This document shows, piece by piece, positions 21,886-30,487 of a stretch of 64,000 bases of DNA. Position numbers and translations under genes: made by a program. The number at the start of each line of letters is the position of its first letter. The first letter of the stretch is position 1. Source of the DNA: Linum tenue (lineage: Eukaryota > Streptophyta > Magnoliopsida > Malpighiales > Linaceae); assembly GCA_946122785.1 (NCBI GenBank), contig CAMGYJ010000010.1:33273608-33337607 (forward strand). Reading direction: 5' to 3'. Under the pieces are notes generated by a model. The model was not told the origin of the DNA and searched no databases. It saw only the letters and a list, made by a program, of their open reading frames with translations.

Positions 21886-23274
21886 TCATCCGGAGGCTGC
21901 CGTGGTGGTGAATGCTCCCACCTGGTGGTCCAGTGGTGCTCTGCTGGAGGGTGGCAAGTCCTGGAGTAGATGCTCGGAATACTCCATCAGACGGCGACCT
22001 CGGTCTCTCTCCCGCTCGATGAGAGCAGTAGTGTGGCCCATGTGGGTCTCCAATCGGCCAAGGCGCTCATCCACGCCCGTCATCCGGGACCGGTACTCGG
22101 CCTGGTGGGCCGAATACTGCTGGTAAAACTGGACCTGATGGTCCATGAGCTGCTGGTTCTGAAGACCCAGCTGCTGGAACTGGAGGCCCATCTGCTGGAA
22201 CTGCTCCGTGAAGAAGTCCATCGACGGACCAGAAGGACCAGAGGAGGACTCGCCTCTCTCCGGTCTCCGTCGAGGCTGCAGATCCCCAGGAGGGGAGAGC
22301 GAAGGCTCCGGTGCATCGGCATCCATCACGCCGTCATCATCATCGTCAGCATCCTCATCCACCTCCTCATCGTCCGAGTAGTCCGCATCCTCCTCGTCCG
22401 AGTCGAGATCAATCACCCCCGCGGGGGGCATAGAGAGCCCATCCACCCAGGTGCGGATGTCATCAGTGGCGAGGAGGCGCGCGTTGTTGAGCACGTCCCG
22501 GCTGAGGGGGGCGGAACCACCCAACACAGTCGCATTGTGAAGCCCCTGAAAGCTGATGTCGAAATGCCTCGCCAACCGTGTGATCAGGGGACCACAGAAG
22601 AGGTGGGTAGGATGCCCACGGATCCGGTGGAAAGTGAGGGCCATGAAGGAGCCCAGGTGAAGCATGTGAGCCGGATCCCCCATCGAGTACATGGCGTATA
22701 ACACCCGCTTCGGGATCTTATGCGAACCGGTGGCGTTGGGGACGACGGACCGGGTGATCAGCAGGTTCAGGATGTGCCACTGCGGCTTGAGGGTGCTGAC
22801 GGAGGTCTGGCCAGCATCGAAGTAGTCGTAGCCATAGGCGCGCCTGGCTATCCTGCGGTAGAAAGCAGTCTGGTTCCAGTCGGTCGGGTGGGCAACCTCG
22901 AGCTCATGGGCATCGAAGGGGTGGTACTCGATACCCAGAGCGTGGGCCAACCCGTCGATGGTCAGCTCCCTGTGATCGCCACCCAACCGGAACGTTACCG
23001 CATACTCGTCCCGGGCCATCGAGCGGTCGTAGCGATAGGTGGTGTAGAACTCCCACACCAACTCCGTGAAGGTGGGCTCATCAATGGCAAGCAGGGTCCG
23101 CCAATCAGGGTGACTGATGGCGGTGCTAAGCTCCTGCAAGCAGTGGAGCTGCTCGAACACTGCCCACTCGAGGTGGTGGTGCTTCTCCAGCTTCCCTCGT
23201 ATCACCTTGCAGAACTGGTCCGCATACTCCGCGTGCAGGCGCAGATCCTGCACGAAGGGATGGTCCTGCGACAT
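21886..23274 (-). CDS. ATHILA ORF-1 family protein of the Athila-lineage element
   Basis: A 462-codon intact frame from ATG at 23274. Residues about 35-270 fit the plant ATHILA ORF-1 / plant-mobile-domain-like family (FTELVWEFYTTYRYD, FRLGGDHRELTIDGLAHALG, HILNLLITRSVVPNATGSH, GDPAHMLHLGSFMALTF). An acidic run lies at about 290-325 (DLDSDEEDADYSDDEEVD), then a Gln-rich predicted coiled coil at about 355-430 (FQQMGLQFQQLGLQNQQ). The function of this family is not established; in Athila elements such an ORF sits where an env-like gene may lie. It has its own promoter-like region upstream (23880-24300). There is no signal peptide and no obvious transmembrane segment, so an envelope role is not supported here. 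Confidence 0.8.
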   Translation of the reverse strand: MSQDHPFVQDLRLHAEYADQFCKVIRGKLEKHHHLEWAVFEQLHCLQELSTAISHPDWRTLLAIDEPTFTELVWEFYTTYRYDRSMARDEYAVTFRLGGDHRELTIDGLAHALGIEYHPFDAHELEVAHPTDWNQTAFYRRIARRAYGYDYFDAGQTSVSTLKPQWHILNLLITRSVVPNATGSHKIPKRVLYAMYSMGDPAHMLHLGSFMALTFHRIRGHPTHLFCGPLITRLARHFDISFQGLHNATVLGGSAPLSRDVLNNARLLATDDIRTWVDGLSMPPAGVIDLDSDEEDADYSDDEEVDEDADDDDDGVMDADAPEPSLSPPGDLQPRRRPERGESSSGPSGPSMDFFTEQFQQMGLQFQQLGLQNQQLMDHQVQFYQQYSAHQAEYRSRMTGVDERLGRLETHMGHTTALIERERDRGRRLMEYSEHLLQDLPPSSRAPLDHQVGAFTTTAASG

Positions 23275-23689
23275 GGCCCTGCAAAATCAAAACACCATAG
23301 GTGGAGCCAAGAGAATATATGGTCAGGACTAACGGCATGGGGTCAGTACTTCCCCCACACTCGAGCTCACCTAGGCTAACAAATTAAGCACAGCCAGGTG
23401 AATTGTAAGCCACTCAACTGGAATTCAAGGCAGAATCACAGAATAAACCACAATCATCACGCAGACAGTTCATCTATCACATACACAGCCATGCACGCTC
23501 GAGTCTGCCCTCACCCTAGTCTAAATTAGGCATGCAACCACAGTTCTCGGTCCTAGAATCTACAGTCCGATTTTCCATAAACTAGAAATGAACAGGAAAC
23601 ACACCTGGAAACACAAGGAGGACCGTAGCTAGGACTCGAAAGACGGGTGAGGGGCGCGAGGAGAGCGAAAAAAAATCGCCCCGGAAACT

Positions 23690-23812
23690 CGCCGGAAAAG
23701 GGCCGGAAAGTGTCCGGCGGCGGCGCGGCGGCCGGCGGCGGAGGGCGGCGGCGGCGGCGTCCAGCGGGCGGCGGCCGGCGGCTTGTGATGGCTGCCGGCG
23801 GCGGCCAAGGAG
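23690..23812. repeat. GGC/CCG triplet-rich low-complexity tract
   Basis: About 120 bp of nearly pure GGCGGCGGC/CGGCGGCC within the minus-strand leader of the ATHILA ORF. It creates short Gly/Ala/Arg or Pro/Ala frames on both strands that I do not regard as genes. High CpG density makes it a likely methylation target. Confidence 0.85.
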
Positions 23813-23899
23813 GAGAGAGGGGAGAGGAAATGGGGGAGGAGAGAGAAGTGATTTTGGAAAAAAATGAGAGGTAGAGAGAGAAATGACCGGGGGTTTCCT

Positions 23900-23911
23900 T
23901 TATATAGGACA
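23900..23911 (-). promoter_or_regulatory. Internal TATA box upstream of the ATHILA ORF
   Basis: The minus strand reads CCTATATAAAGG, followed by a CT-rich leader (TTTCTCTCTCTACCTCTC) leading to the ORF at 23274. CCCGGTCGGG palindromes lie immediately upstream in the minus sense, as in the element's own LTR. It looks like an internal promoter; no transcript evidence is available. Confidence 0.55.
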
Positions 23912-24240
23912 AATACCCGGTCGGGTCCCGAAAATACCCGGTCGGGTATTATCGAGTCCGCGACCGGGGAATTCTGTCAAACGCCGCGTTTCAAAGGGTG
24001 CAGATCCCCGGTCCCGCGCCAAAAATACCCGGTCGGGTATTTTTGGCGGGGGATCGGGGGTTCCAAAACGCCGCGTTCCACAGCCGAAATTACCCGGTCT
24101 CAGGCCAAAAAATTACCCGGTCGGGTATTTTTGGCCTGAGGCCGGGTTTTTTCCTTTTTTCGCCCCGGAAGGCAGAAGGGGCCCCGGGCATGAGCCAAGA
24201 ATACCCGGCCGGGTATTTTGGCTCATGACCGGGTATTTTA
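23912..24240. repeat. AATACCCGGTCGGGTATT-type palindrome cluster, internal copy
   Basis: About ten full or half palindromes built on ACCCGGTCGGGT, ACCCGGCCGGGT or CCGGGG occur in about 330 bp. The same motif family is in both Athila LTRs (19585-19805 and 28368-28585). Spacing is irregular, 15-60 bp, with non-repeated sequence between. Confidence 0.85.
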
Positions 24241-24464
24241 CCCTTCCGGCCAAAAATCTCATTCGTCCCAAAATCGCGACTCTCCTGCACGAAAACACCA
24301 AACCGAGGCATCACAGACGATCGAACTTCATGACAAACATGCAACTGACTTGACTCGACACCAAAAACTCAGAAAAAAGGGAAAAGAAAATGCAAACCGT
24401 GGTGGGGTTGCCTCCCCACAAGCGCTTCTTTACCGTCTTTTAGCTGGACGCCCATGGTGGATAC
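24241..24464 (-). other. Spacer between Athila gag-protease and internal promoter
   Basis: It contains, on the minus strand, AAGAAGCGCTTGTGGGGAGGCAACCCC, a phrase that in plant gypsy elements commonly follows the end of pol. Its position right after gag-protease agrees with deletion of the RT-integrase segment. Confidence 0.5.
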
Positions 24465-27290
24465 TCAGGGAAGTGCAGGAACAGGTGCCTCCAAGAGCGG
24501 ATCCACATCGCTCTTGAGGTACAGCTTCAGATGGTGACCGTGCACCCGACGGTTGCAACCACCAGCAGAAGTCAGCTCGACCTGGCCATCCGGCAAGATG
24601 CAGGCGAGTGAGTACTCGGATGGCCAGGGTGGTCGTGGTGCGGGGGGTGGGACCAGCTCATAGTGGTCTCCACTCTTCTTTCGTGCAGGCTTAGCCACTT
24701 GCGGCTTCGGCCGCCACTCCTCCTTGAGCTTTTTGTTCGAAGGCGAGGCTGGATGGAGTGGCGGCGGAGGAATGATAGGCGGGTCCTGCAAAATGAGAGG
24801 TGCAGAAGGATACACGACAGGCTCGTGTATCTGGTCAGAAATAGCATGCACAGGCGATACAGAAATCATAGCACAATGATCAGACTCAGTCACAGGAAAA
24901 ACAGCCTGTTCATTTCCAGCACGCAAGATCAGTTTACCATCATGCACATCAATCAGTGCCTTGGCGGTGGCAAGAAATGGTCTGCCTAGAATCAAATGCA
25001 CATCCACATCATCATTTATATCCAGAATAACAAAATCAACAGGATATGTGAATGCACCCACATTAACAAGCAAATCTTCTATGATACCCCTAGGATGCAC
25101 CACAGAACGATCAGCTAGCTGAATGCTCATCCTAGTAGGGCTAAGTTCACCTAGGTCTAGCTTTTTGAACAATTTGTATGGCATGACATTAATGCTAGCG
25201 CCTAGGTCCGCCAAGGACTTTCCTACATGCATGCTGCCAATAGTAAGAGGGATAGTAAAACTCCCTGGATCCTTGCGCTTTTCGGGCAGCTTGTTCTGCA
25301 GGATGGCAGAACATTCCTCGCTCAGCAGCACTGTCGAGAGATCCCCAAGTTTCTTCTTGTTGGTGCAGAGATCTTTCATGAACTTAGCGTACTTGGGCAT
25401 CTTCGACAGTGCCTCCACAAATGGTACGCTGATGTTGAGCTGCTTCAACATTGCCATAAAATTGGCAAACTCAGTCTCCAACTTGTCTTTGTGAAGGCGA
25501 GTGGGGAAGGGAAGCTGGGGTACGTGCTCCTTCACCACTGGTTGTGGCTTGGGAGCAGGGGCTTCCTTCTCCACCCGCACTTCTGTATCACCGGCTGGAA
25601 GTGCTGAAGCAGGTAGTGGTTCCTCCTGCCTAGTCGAGGCAGGATCAGCTGATGTAGGACTGCCGCTCAGGGTGAAAATGGCATGTGCGGTCTCGTGCGG
25701 GTCCCGTGGATTGGGGATGGTGGTGGCAGGTAGAGTCCCCGGAGCCCGAGCAGTAAGCTGGCGCGCTAGGACACCGACTTGGTGCTGTAGATCTTGCAAA
25801 ATAGCACCCTGGTTCCTCTGCCCTGCCTCCAAAGAAGCTATGCTCTGGTCCACCCTTGCGAAATTCGCCTGGCTGGTGGTCATGAATGTCGCCAAAATGT
25901 TCTTCAGATCAACCATCTGATTATCGGGAGCTGCGACTGCTGGAGGCTGAGCAAACTGGCCCTGGGGCTGCTGGAATGGCTGCCCTTGCCTAGGCTGGTA
26001 GGGCTGCTGCTGTGGTGGTGGCCCTTGCCTATCCTGGTAGGGCTGCCTCTGCTGAAAACCACCTGCTGGTGCTGGGAAACCAGGTGGTTTGTTGGTGTTG
26101 TTGCTCCAGGCGAAGTTGGGATGCTGGCGCCATCCCTCATTGTATGTGTTACTGTATGGGTCGAAGCGCCGAGCATTGGCGATGAAGGCCACCTGCTCTT
26201 GGGGAGTAGAGGACTCCCGCATAGCCTGGCAGTCCTCCACCAGATGGTTTGGACTCTCACACCACTGGCACTGAGCTACTGGAGGCGCAGCTACACCTCG
26301 GCCCGGAAGGATACTGTTAGGCTGCTTCAGTGTCTGCACCAACTCAGCCACCTGCTGCTCTAACCCGGATCTGGCCTCCATAGCATGCACACCACGGTCC
26401 CGGGAGTGCCTGCCTCTGCTGCTCTGCCCCCAGGAATGATCGCGGGCAGCCAAAGTACTGATCATCTGGTTCAGCTCGGGTGGAGTCTTAGTAAGGATAT
26501 CCCCTCCTGGGCATAGAGACTCAATCACCCTCTGGCTGTCTGGGGTGATGGCACTGTAGAAGTTCCCCACTGTGAAAGCATCGCTGAAGCCATGATGGGG
26601 ACACTGCCAGAAGTATCCCATGTACCGCTCCCATGCATCACGAAGGGACTCATCTGGCTCTTGGCGGAAGTGAGTGATCTCCCGCTGAATCTCAGTAGTC
26701 TTCGATGCCGGATAATATCTGTGTACGAACTTATCCGCCAGATCGTCCCAAGAAGTGATGGACAGTGGGGGCTGGGTCTCCAACCACCTCTTAGCATTCC
26801 CCGCCAGAGAATGGGGGAAGAGGTGAAGGCGGATTGCATCATCCGGAACACCATTCAGCTTGAAACCGTTTGTCAGCTGCGGAAAACGGGAAAGGTGTGC
26901 CCGGGCTTCCTCATCCTTCAAGCCATGGAACTGGATAGAGGATGTGATGAGCTGAATCCAGCCTGGCTTGATCTCGAAGTTATTTGCTGGGATGGGTGGA
27001 TAGAGGATGACCGGGCGGATGTCAGCAATCCGTGGAGTGTAGTAGTACTCCAAGGTGGGACCCGGCGGTGGTGGTGGATGCTGATTCGCCGGGGGGACCT
27101 GTCGAGCATTCCCCGATTGTGGGATGTCTTCGCCCTCCATCTCGTACTCTTCCTCAGAATCGCTGGTCAAGTGGCCGTCTATGCGCTCTCCCGTAACCAG
27201 TCTAGCTCGCTGCTGTCTCCTAAGTTGGCGGCAAGTGCGTTCAAGCTCTGGATCCAACGGCAGTAAACCTCCTGACTGGCTACGGGTCAT
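24465..27290 (-). CDS. Gag-protease polyprotein of the Athila-lineage element
   Basis: An intact 941-codon frame from ATG 27290. The gag domain is at about 105-290 (WIQLITSSIQFHGL, NAKRWLETQPPLSITSWDDLADKF, DESLRDAWERYMGYFWQCPHHG). A zinc-knuckle-like CQWCESPNHLVEDC is at 341-354 and a Gln/Pro-rich stretch at about 410-455. The retroviral-type aspartic protease is at about 675-800 with Asp695 in LADLGASINVMP and ILGRPF near 767. The last 140 residues are a tail (WRPKPQVAKPARKKSG ... RRVHGHHLKLYL) like the end of pol, as if protease had been joined to the pol C-terminus by deletion of RT-RNase H-integrase. The primer site and LTR lie 125-150 bp upstream. Confidence 0.92.
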   Translation of the reverse strand: MTRSQSGGLLPLDPELERTCRQLRRQQRARLVTGERIDGHLTSDSEEEYEMEGEDIPQSGNARQVPPANQHPPPPPGPTLEYYYTPRIADIRPVILYPPIPANNFEIKPGWIQLITSSIQFHGLKDEEARAHLSRFPQLTNGFKLNGVPDDAIRLHLFPHSLAGNAKRWLETQPPLSITSWDDLADKFVHRYYPASKTTEIQREITHFRQEPDESLRDAWERYMGYFWQCPHHGFSDAFTVGNFYSAITPDSQRVIESLCPGGDILTKTPPELNQMISTLAARDHSWGQSSRGRHSRDRGVHAMEARSGLEQQVAELVQTLKQPNSILPGRGVAAPPVAQCQWCESPNHLVEDCQAMRESSTPQEQVAFIANARRFDPYSNTYNEGWRQHPNFAWSNNTNKPPGFPAPAGGFQQRQPYQDRQGPPPQQQPYQPRQGQPFQQPQGQFAQPPAVAAPDNQMVDLKNILATFMTTSQANFARVDQSIASLEAGQRNQGAILQDLQHQVGVLARQLTARAPGTLPATTIPNPRDPHETAHAIFTLSGSPTSADPASTRQEEPLPASALPAGDTEVRVEKEAPAPKPQPVVKEHVPQLPFPTRLHKDKLETEFANFMAMLKQLNISVPFVEALSKMPKYAKFMKDLCTNKKKLGDLSTVLLSEECSAILQNKLPEKRKDPGSFTIPLTIGSMHVGKSLADLGASINVMPYKLFKKLDLGELSPTRMSIQLADRSVVHPRGIIEDLLVNVGAFTYPVDFVILDINDDVDVHLILGRPFLATAKALIDVHDGKLILRAGNEQAVFPVTESDHCAMISVSPVHAISDQIHEPVVYPSAPLILQDPPIIPPPPLHPASPSNKKLKEEWRPKPQVAKPARKKSGDHYELVPPPAPRPPWPSEYSLACILPDGQVELTSAGGCNRRVHGHHLKLYLKSDVDPLLEAPVPALP

Positions 27291-27414
27291 GCACTACCTG
27301 CACACACTCAAGCAAAGCAAACCCCGTGAAGGCACAAGTGGGAAAGACAAAACTCAATGCAAAAATGAAAATGCCAAAGTAACAGAAATCACTTTTCTTC
27401 AACAACCTAGCCGT

Positions 27415-27431
27415 CCCCGGCAACGGCGCCA
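27415..27431 (-). promoter_or_regulatory. Primer binding site (tRNA-Asp)
   Basis: Plus CCCCGGCAACGGCGCCA is the 3' end of plant tRNA-Asp, so the minus strand carries the complementary primer site, 6 nt from the LTR end at 27438. This site is characteristic of Athila-type elements. Confidence 0.9.
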
Positions 27432-27437
27432 AAAACT

Positions 27438-28778
27438 TGACTCACTCCTACTGTCACCCTAGAAAATGGCCAAGTATAACCAATTCCTAAAGCGTAGTAT
27501 AGCGGGTCGGGTTTTAATGTCAACCCGGGTCCTAGATGTGATGACTACTCGGTGAATTCTTGTTATTTAGCAGTGAACTTTTAGTGAAACTCAAGCAAAC
27601 AAAACACAGAGCAAGTAAACGGTTTGTTGTCAAGTCAAGAGAGGTCACCCGGATATGGTTTCCCCCTAGACTGCAGTTAAGTCGGATTGCAATTTGCCAA
27701 GTTCAGTTTTCATGAAAGTTATACTGCGGAAGGTTCTCAATTAGCCTGAAATCTCGACTAAAGGTCTCCAGACCCTCTCAATCTGAGTCTCTAGCGGGCG
27801 ACTAAACTCCACCGGAGTAAACAGATTGAGGCCCTAATGAACCAAACCTCCACTACCGAATTGACTTCGGTACAGAATAGCGAATTGGCCCCTCGACTAA
27901 AGTCACCAATTCGCCACCTTCGATTAAGGGTACTCTATCAACCTAGGCAGATATTCTCATTCCAGGTCAAAGCAGAAACAACAGGAATTTGATCAGGATT
28001 CAAGTCATTCAATCATTCAAACCTCAATCGAATATAATCAATTCACAAACACTGTACTTGGGTTCATACAATCAGACCTAGCATACAAATCTAGGGTTCT
28101 CCATACCCAGATGAATGGGGAAACTACTCCATAGAGAAAGAAGCAAAAGCAGATTCAGACACGGAAATCATACTGTGAAGTTGGATTCCTGCTTCTGGAC
28201 GTTTAATCGCACTTCTCCAAGCTCAAGACGGGCTCCAATGGTGTTGAAGATCGATCTATGGCGCTTGAGAACTCTGGTTCGACGCTTTCTCTCACTAGGT
28301 ATCGGTTTCTCTCTCAAAAACTCGGAACCCTTTGAAAATTGGCCTTCTTCCTCTTTTATCAGCTGCCTGGTCGCGATACCCGGTCAAAATACCCGGTCGG
28401 GTATTTTATGGTTCGACCGGGTATTGTGAAACGCACCGTTCCACTAAAGGCGAAAATCCCCGGTCTACCACCAAAATCCCCGACCGGGGATTTAAGGCCT
28501 TCGCCCGGGCCCCCTTCTGTTTCTCACGGGTGCCAAAAACGATAAATACCCGGTCGGGTATTTTGCCATCCGACCGGGTATTTTCCTCCTGCAGCCCCCT
28601 TAGTCCCAACTCGGCTCCTTTCGACCCAGAACTCGTTTCTCCGCCTCGATTCCAACGCCGGGACCTGAAATATGACACAAACACACAACCTGGCGTAAAA
28701 TCGGCTTAAAACACGAGATTCCTCAGCACAAACGGCTCCAGAATAGGGGTGAAAATATGTATAATTATCGGTCTATCA
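27438..28778 (-). mobile_element. Athila right (5') LTR, uninterrupted
   Basis: 1341 bp, TGACTCACTCC ... GGTCTATCA; on the minus strand TGATAG ... GAGTCA. It matches the split left LTR (1339 bp) and keeps the empty target site ATTCAAACCTCAATCG at about 28016-28030. It carries the AATACCCGGTCGGGTATT palindromes at about 28368-28585. Confidence 0.95.
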
Positions 28779-29062
28779 GATGCCAAGGTCATCATTGATA
28801 AAATCAATTGTAAGGATGCTAGTGATAACCGGATGGGTGCCATTTTGGAAGAAGTCTTACAATATTTTGGTAGCAACCCCGGGTTTAGTGTGCGATTTGT
28901 AGGTCGGCGTAGTAATAGGGTAGCCCATTTGGTGGCTAGAAAAGCCCTCTCTTTGTGCCCGACCATGAGTCGTTTCTTTGATTTTTGGGCATGGCTTGGT
29001 TCCATGATGTAACTATCTATGTTTTTTGTATCAAATATGATTATCTTTTGTCAAAAAAAAAA
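28779..29062 (+). mobile_element. LINE 3' fragment (RNase H-like domain and poly-A)
   Basis: The open frame reads the C-terminal half of a plant LINE RNase H-like domain (DAKVIIDKINCKDASDNRMG, FSVRFVGRRSNRVAHLVARK), stops near 29010, and ends in a poly-A run at 29053-29062. It starts abruptly at the Athila LTR edge. It is the same LINE family as 30488-32266. Confidence 0.85.
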
Positions 29063-29560
29063 GAGAATACATTATTGATAATGCACCATTCGTATTTTTT
29101 GAACATTATATGTAATTGAAAATATCGAGTTTATGTAGTTAGGCTGCAGCTCAAGGAGGGCAGAGAAAGGGTGCAATTGTGGTTAACCGTAATCGAAATT
29201 AAGTCATATACGTCAACCGTAATGGCACCAAAATGGTTTGCGATTATCGGATTAATAGTGGTTAACCACGTTAAAAATTGAAACTGAGTTGATGATACAA
29301 ATTCTGAACAGAGAACACGAGAAGGAATGAGGTTTTTTAGATGCTTGTGTTTTGTTTAGGCTTCAACATTTAGGGATGGCCGAGTGGGAATACAAGGTCG
29401 AACTTTTGTTTTTTAGGACTGAAGCCCTGAGACGCTAGCCAGTGAACACTTATTCGGTTAGTTAACTAGTTGTCACTTATTCGATTGCGGCAAACCGCTA
29501 ATCACAAAACAACACATATCCTTAACTGCAACCACATAAACTCATTTTTGTTCGTGAACA
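29063..29560. other. Possible left half of a decayed hAT-like element
   Basis: GGTGCAATTGTGGTTAACCG near 29169 is roughly the inverse of CGGTTACCAG...AACACAACTGTGTTCCCACCCCTA near 29702-29740, whose end looks like a hAT terminus. Repeated GGTTAACC-type words occur between. No target duplication was found, so this is tentative. Confidence 0.3.
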
Positions 29561-29670
29561 AGAGCATGGTCCAGTGGTAATGCTACTGGTCTTCAACTAG
29601 ATATTCAAGTTTGAATTCCTTAAATAGCACCCGATAAAACCCAAACACATATCAACTTTATAAAAAATAA
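29561..29670 (+). mobile_element. tRNA-derived SINE-like sequence
   Basis: A pol III box A-like TGGTCCAGTGG (29567-29577) and box B-like AGTTTGAATTCC (about 29608-29619) lie at tRNA-like spacing. Folding as a full tRNA is not apparent, so a SINE head fits better. A second, weaker pair is near 29754 and 29787. Confidence 0.45.
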
Positions 29671-30170
29671 AACTTGTTATTTGGTACCATGCGATTTCAA
29701 GGCGGTTACCAGTTTAACACAACTGTGTTCCCACCCCTAGACTAAGGACAGTGTTGTCCAAATGGTCGTTCTAAACTCTTACTCATGGTCGATTCGATCT
29801 CTATCTCTATCCGACCATCAATATAACCTGAACACCAACTTTAGTTCAGAGCTTGGTTTCCTCATGTGCTCATCATGAGTTCCTCCAAGTGTCGACATCA
29901 TCTACCGAAATGACTTAAAGAGTGAGCACAAAATGTTGTTATACACAAAAATAATGACAACACTCTCGCTCTCGCATATGCACCAACAACCAACCTGCCC
30001 TTCTTCATATATTCTCCATCACATATAGTCTGCACGCAAACTCCTGTGACCAATGTTCATTCTCAAAACCGTTACACCAGATCGTTTGTTTCATTCCGGC
30101 CGAACACTTTGTCTCCCTCTCCCTCGATGGGCAACTAGGATTCCTTTCCGGAAGATTGTTTCTCGGAGAT
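29671..30170. other. Interval without recognised gene
   Basis: It contains the weaker SINE-like boxes near 29754-29801 and the hAT-like terminus near 29740. No coding sequence is supported. Confidence 0.35.
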
Positions 30171-30248
30171 TGTCAAAATTGGGTCGCTCAATTAGTACGA
30201 TATTGTCTGCTTTGGGCCAAGCTCGCACGGATTTACTTTTGGGTTCCT
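30171..30248 (+). mobile_element. Fragment of a TRIM LTR (same family as 55770-57205)
   Basis: TGTCAAAATTGGG... followed by CTCAATTAGTACGATATTGT, GCTTTGGGCCAAGCTCGCAC and TTTTGGGTTCCT matches the first half of the 175-bp LTRs at 55770-57205. Homology stops at about 30248, where copia gag sequence begins. Confidence 0.8.
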
Positions 30249-30487
30249 ATTACCAGATTCTTGTCTCCTGCTACTCGTAGCAGCCAACCAAGATGCCTGA
30301 TTTTCCGAACCAGAACCAAACACCTTATGTCGAACCTCCCTAGTATGTAGAGCATATCTGACATCTTCCAAAGACAAACTATCTTTCCCAGCAATAAAAG
30401 AATCCACAAAATTCTCATATGACTGTGGCAAAGATAGTAACAGAATTAAGGCAGCATCCTCATCATCTACTTTAACATCAATATTTG
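30249..30487 (-). pseudogene. Ty1/copia gag, C-terminal part
   Basis: The minus strand reads LPQSYENFVDSFIAGKDSLS and LEDVRYALHTREVRHK, classic UBN2-type copia gag. It is the downstream half of the gag whose N-terminus is at 32267-32644; the LINE at 30488-32266 separates them. It ends at the TRIM fragment, so the zinc knuckle and pol are missing. Confidence 0.88.

Larger units (their letters stand above)
13930..28778 (-). mobile_element. Athila-lineage Ty3/gypsy retrotransposon, RT/integrase-less, with nested insertion
   Basis: Two long direct repeats bound it: left LTR 13930-14512 plus 19240-19995 (split) and right LTR 27438-28778. On the minus strand the order is LTR, primer site for tRNA-Asp (27415-27431), gag-protease ORF, ATHILA-family ORF, polypurine tract (19996-20011), LTR. 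The LTRs differ at about seven substitutions and two single-base indels over about 1340 bp by eye, so insertion is recent. No reverse transcriptase, RNase H or integrase is visible, so mobilisation would need a partner. Flanking pentamers CACGG and GATGC do not match. Confidence 0.92.

Noticed and set aside
21886..23274. Envelope (env-like) gene call for the ATHILA ORF
   Set aside because: No signal peptide or transmembrane segment is visible; the similarity is to the ATHILA ORF-1 type family, of unknown function.
21902..23379. Long plus-strand frames opposite the ATHILA ORF (21970-22701 and 22720-23379)
   Set aside because: They are antisense shadows of the GC-rich ORF at 21886-23274; the translations have no recognisable domain.
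23912..24240. Regularly repeated palindromes resembling a CRISPR array
   Set aside because: Spacing is irregular, repeats vary and are short, the context is a plant retrotransposon, and no cas-like gene is present.
25123..26363. Plus-strand frames of 120-190 codons inside Athila gag
   Set aside because: They are antisense shadows of the 941-codon gag-protease frame.
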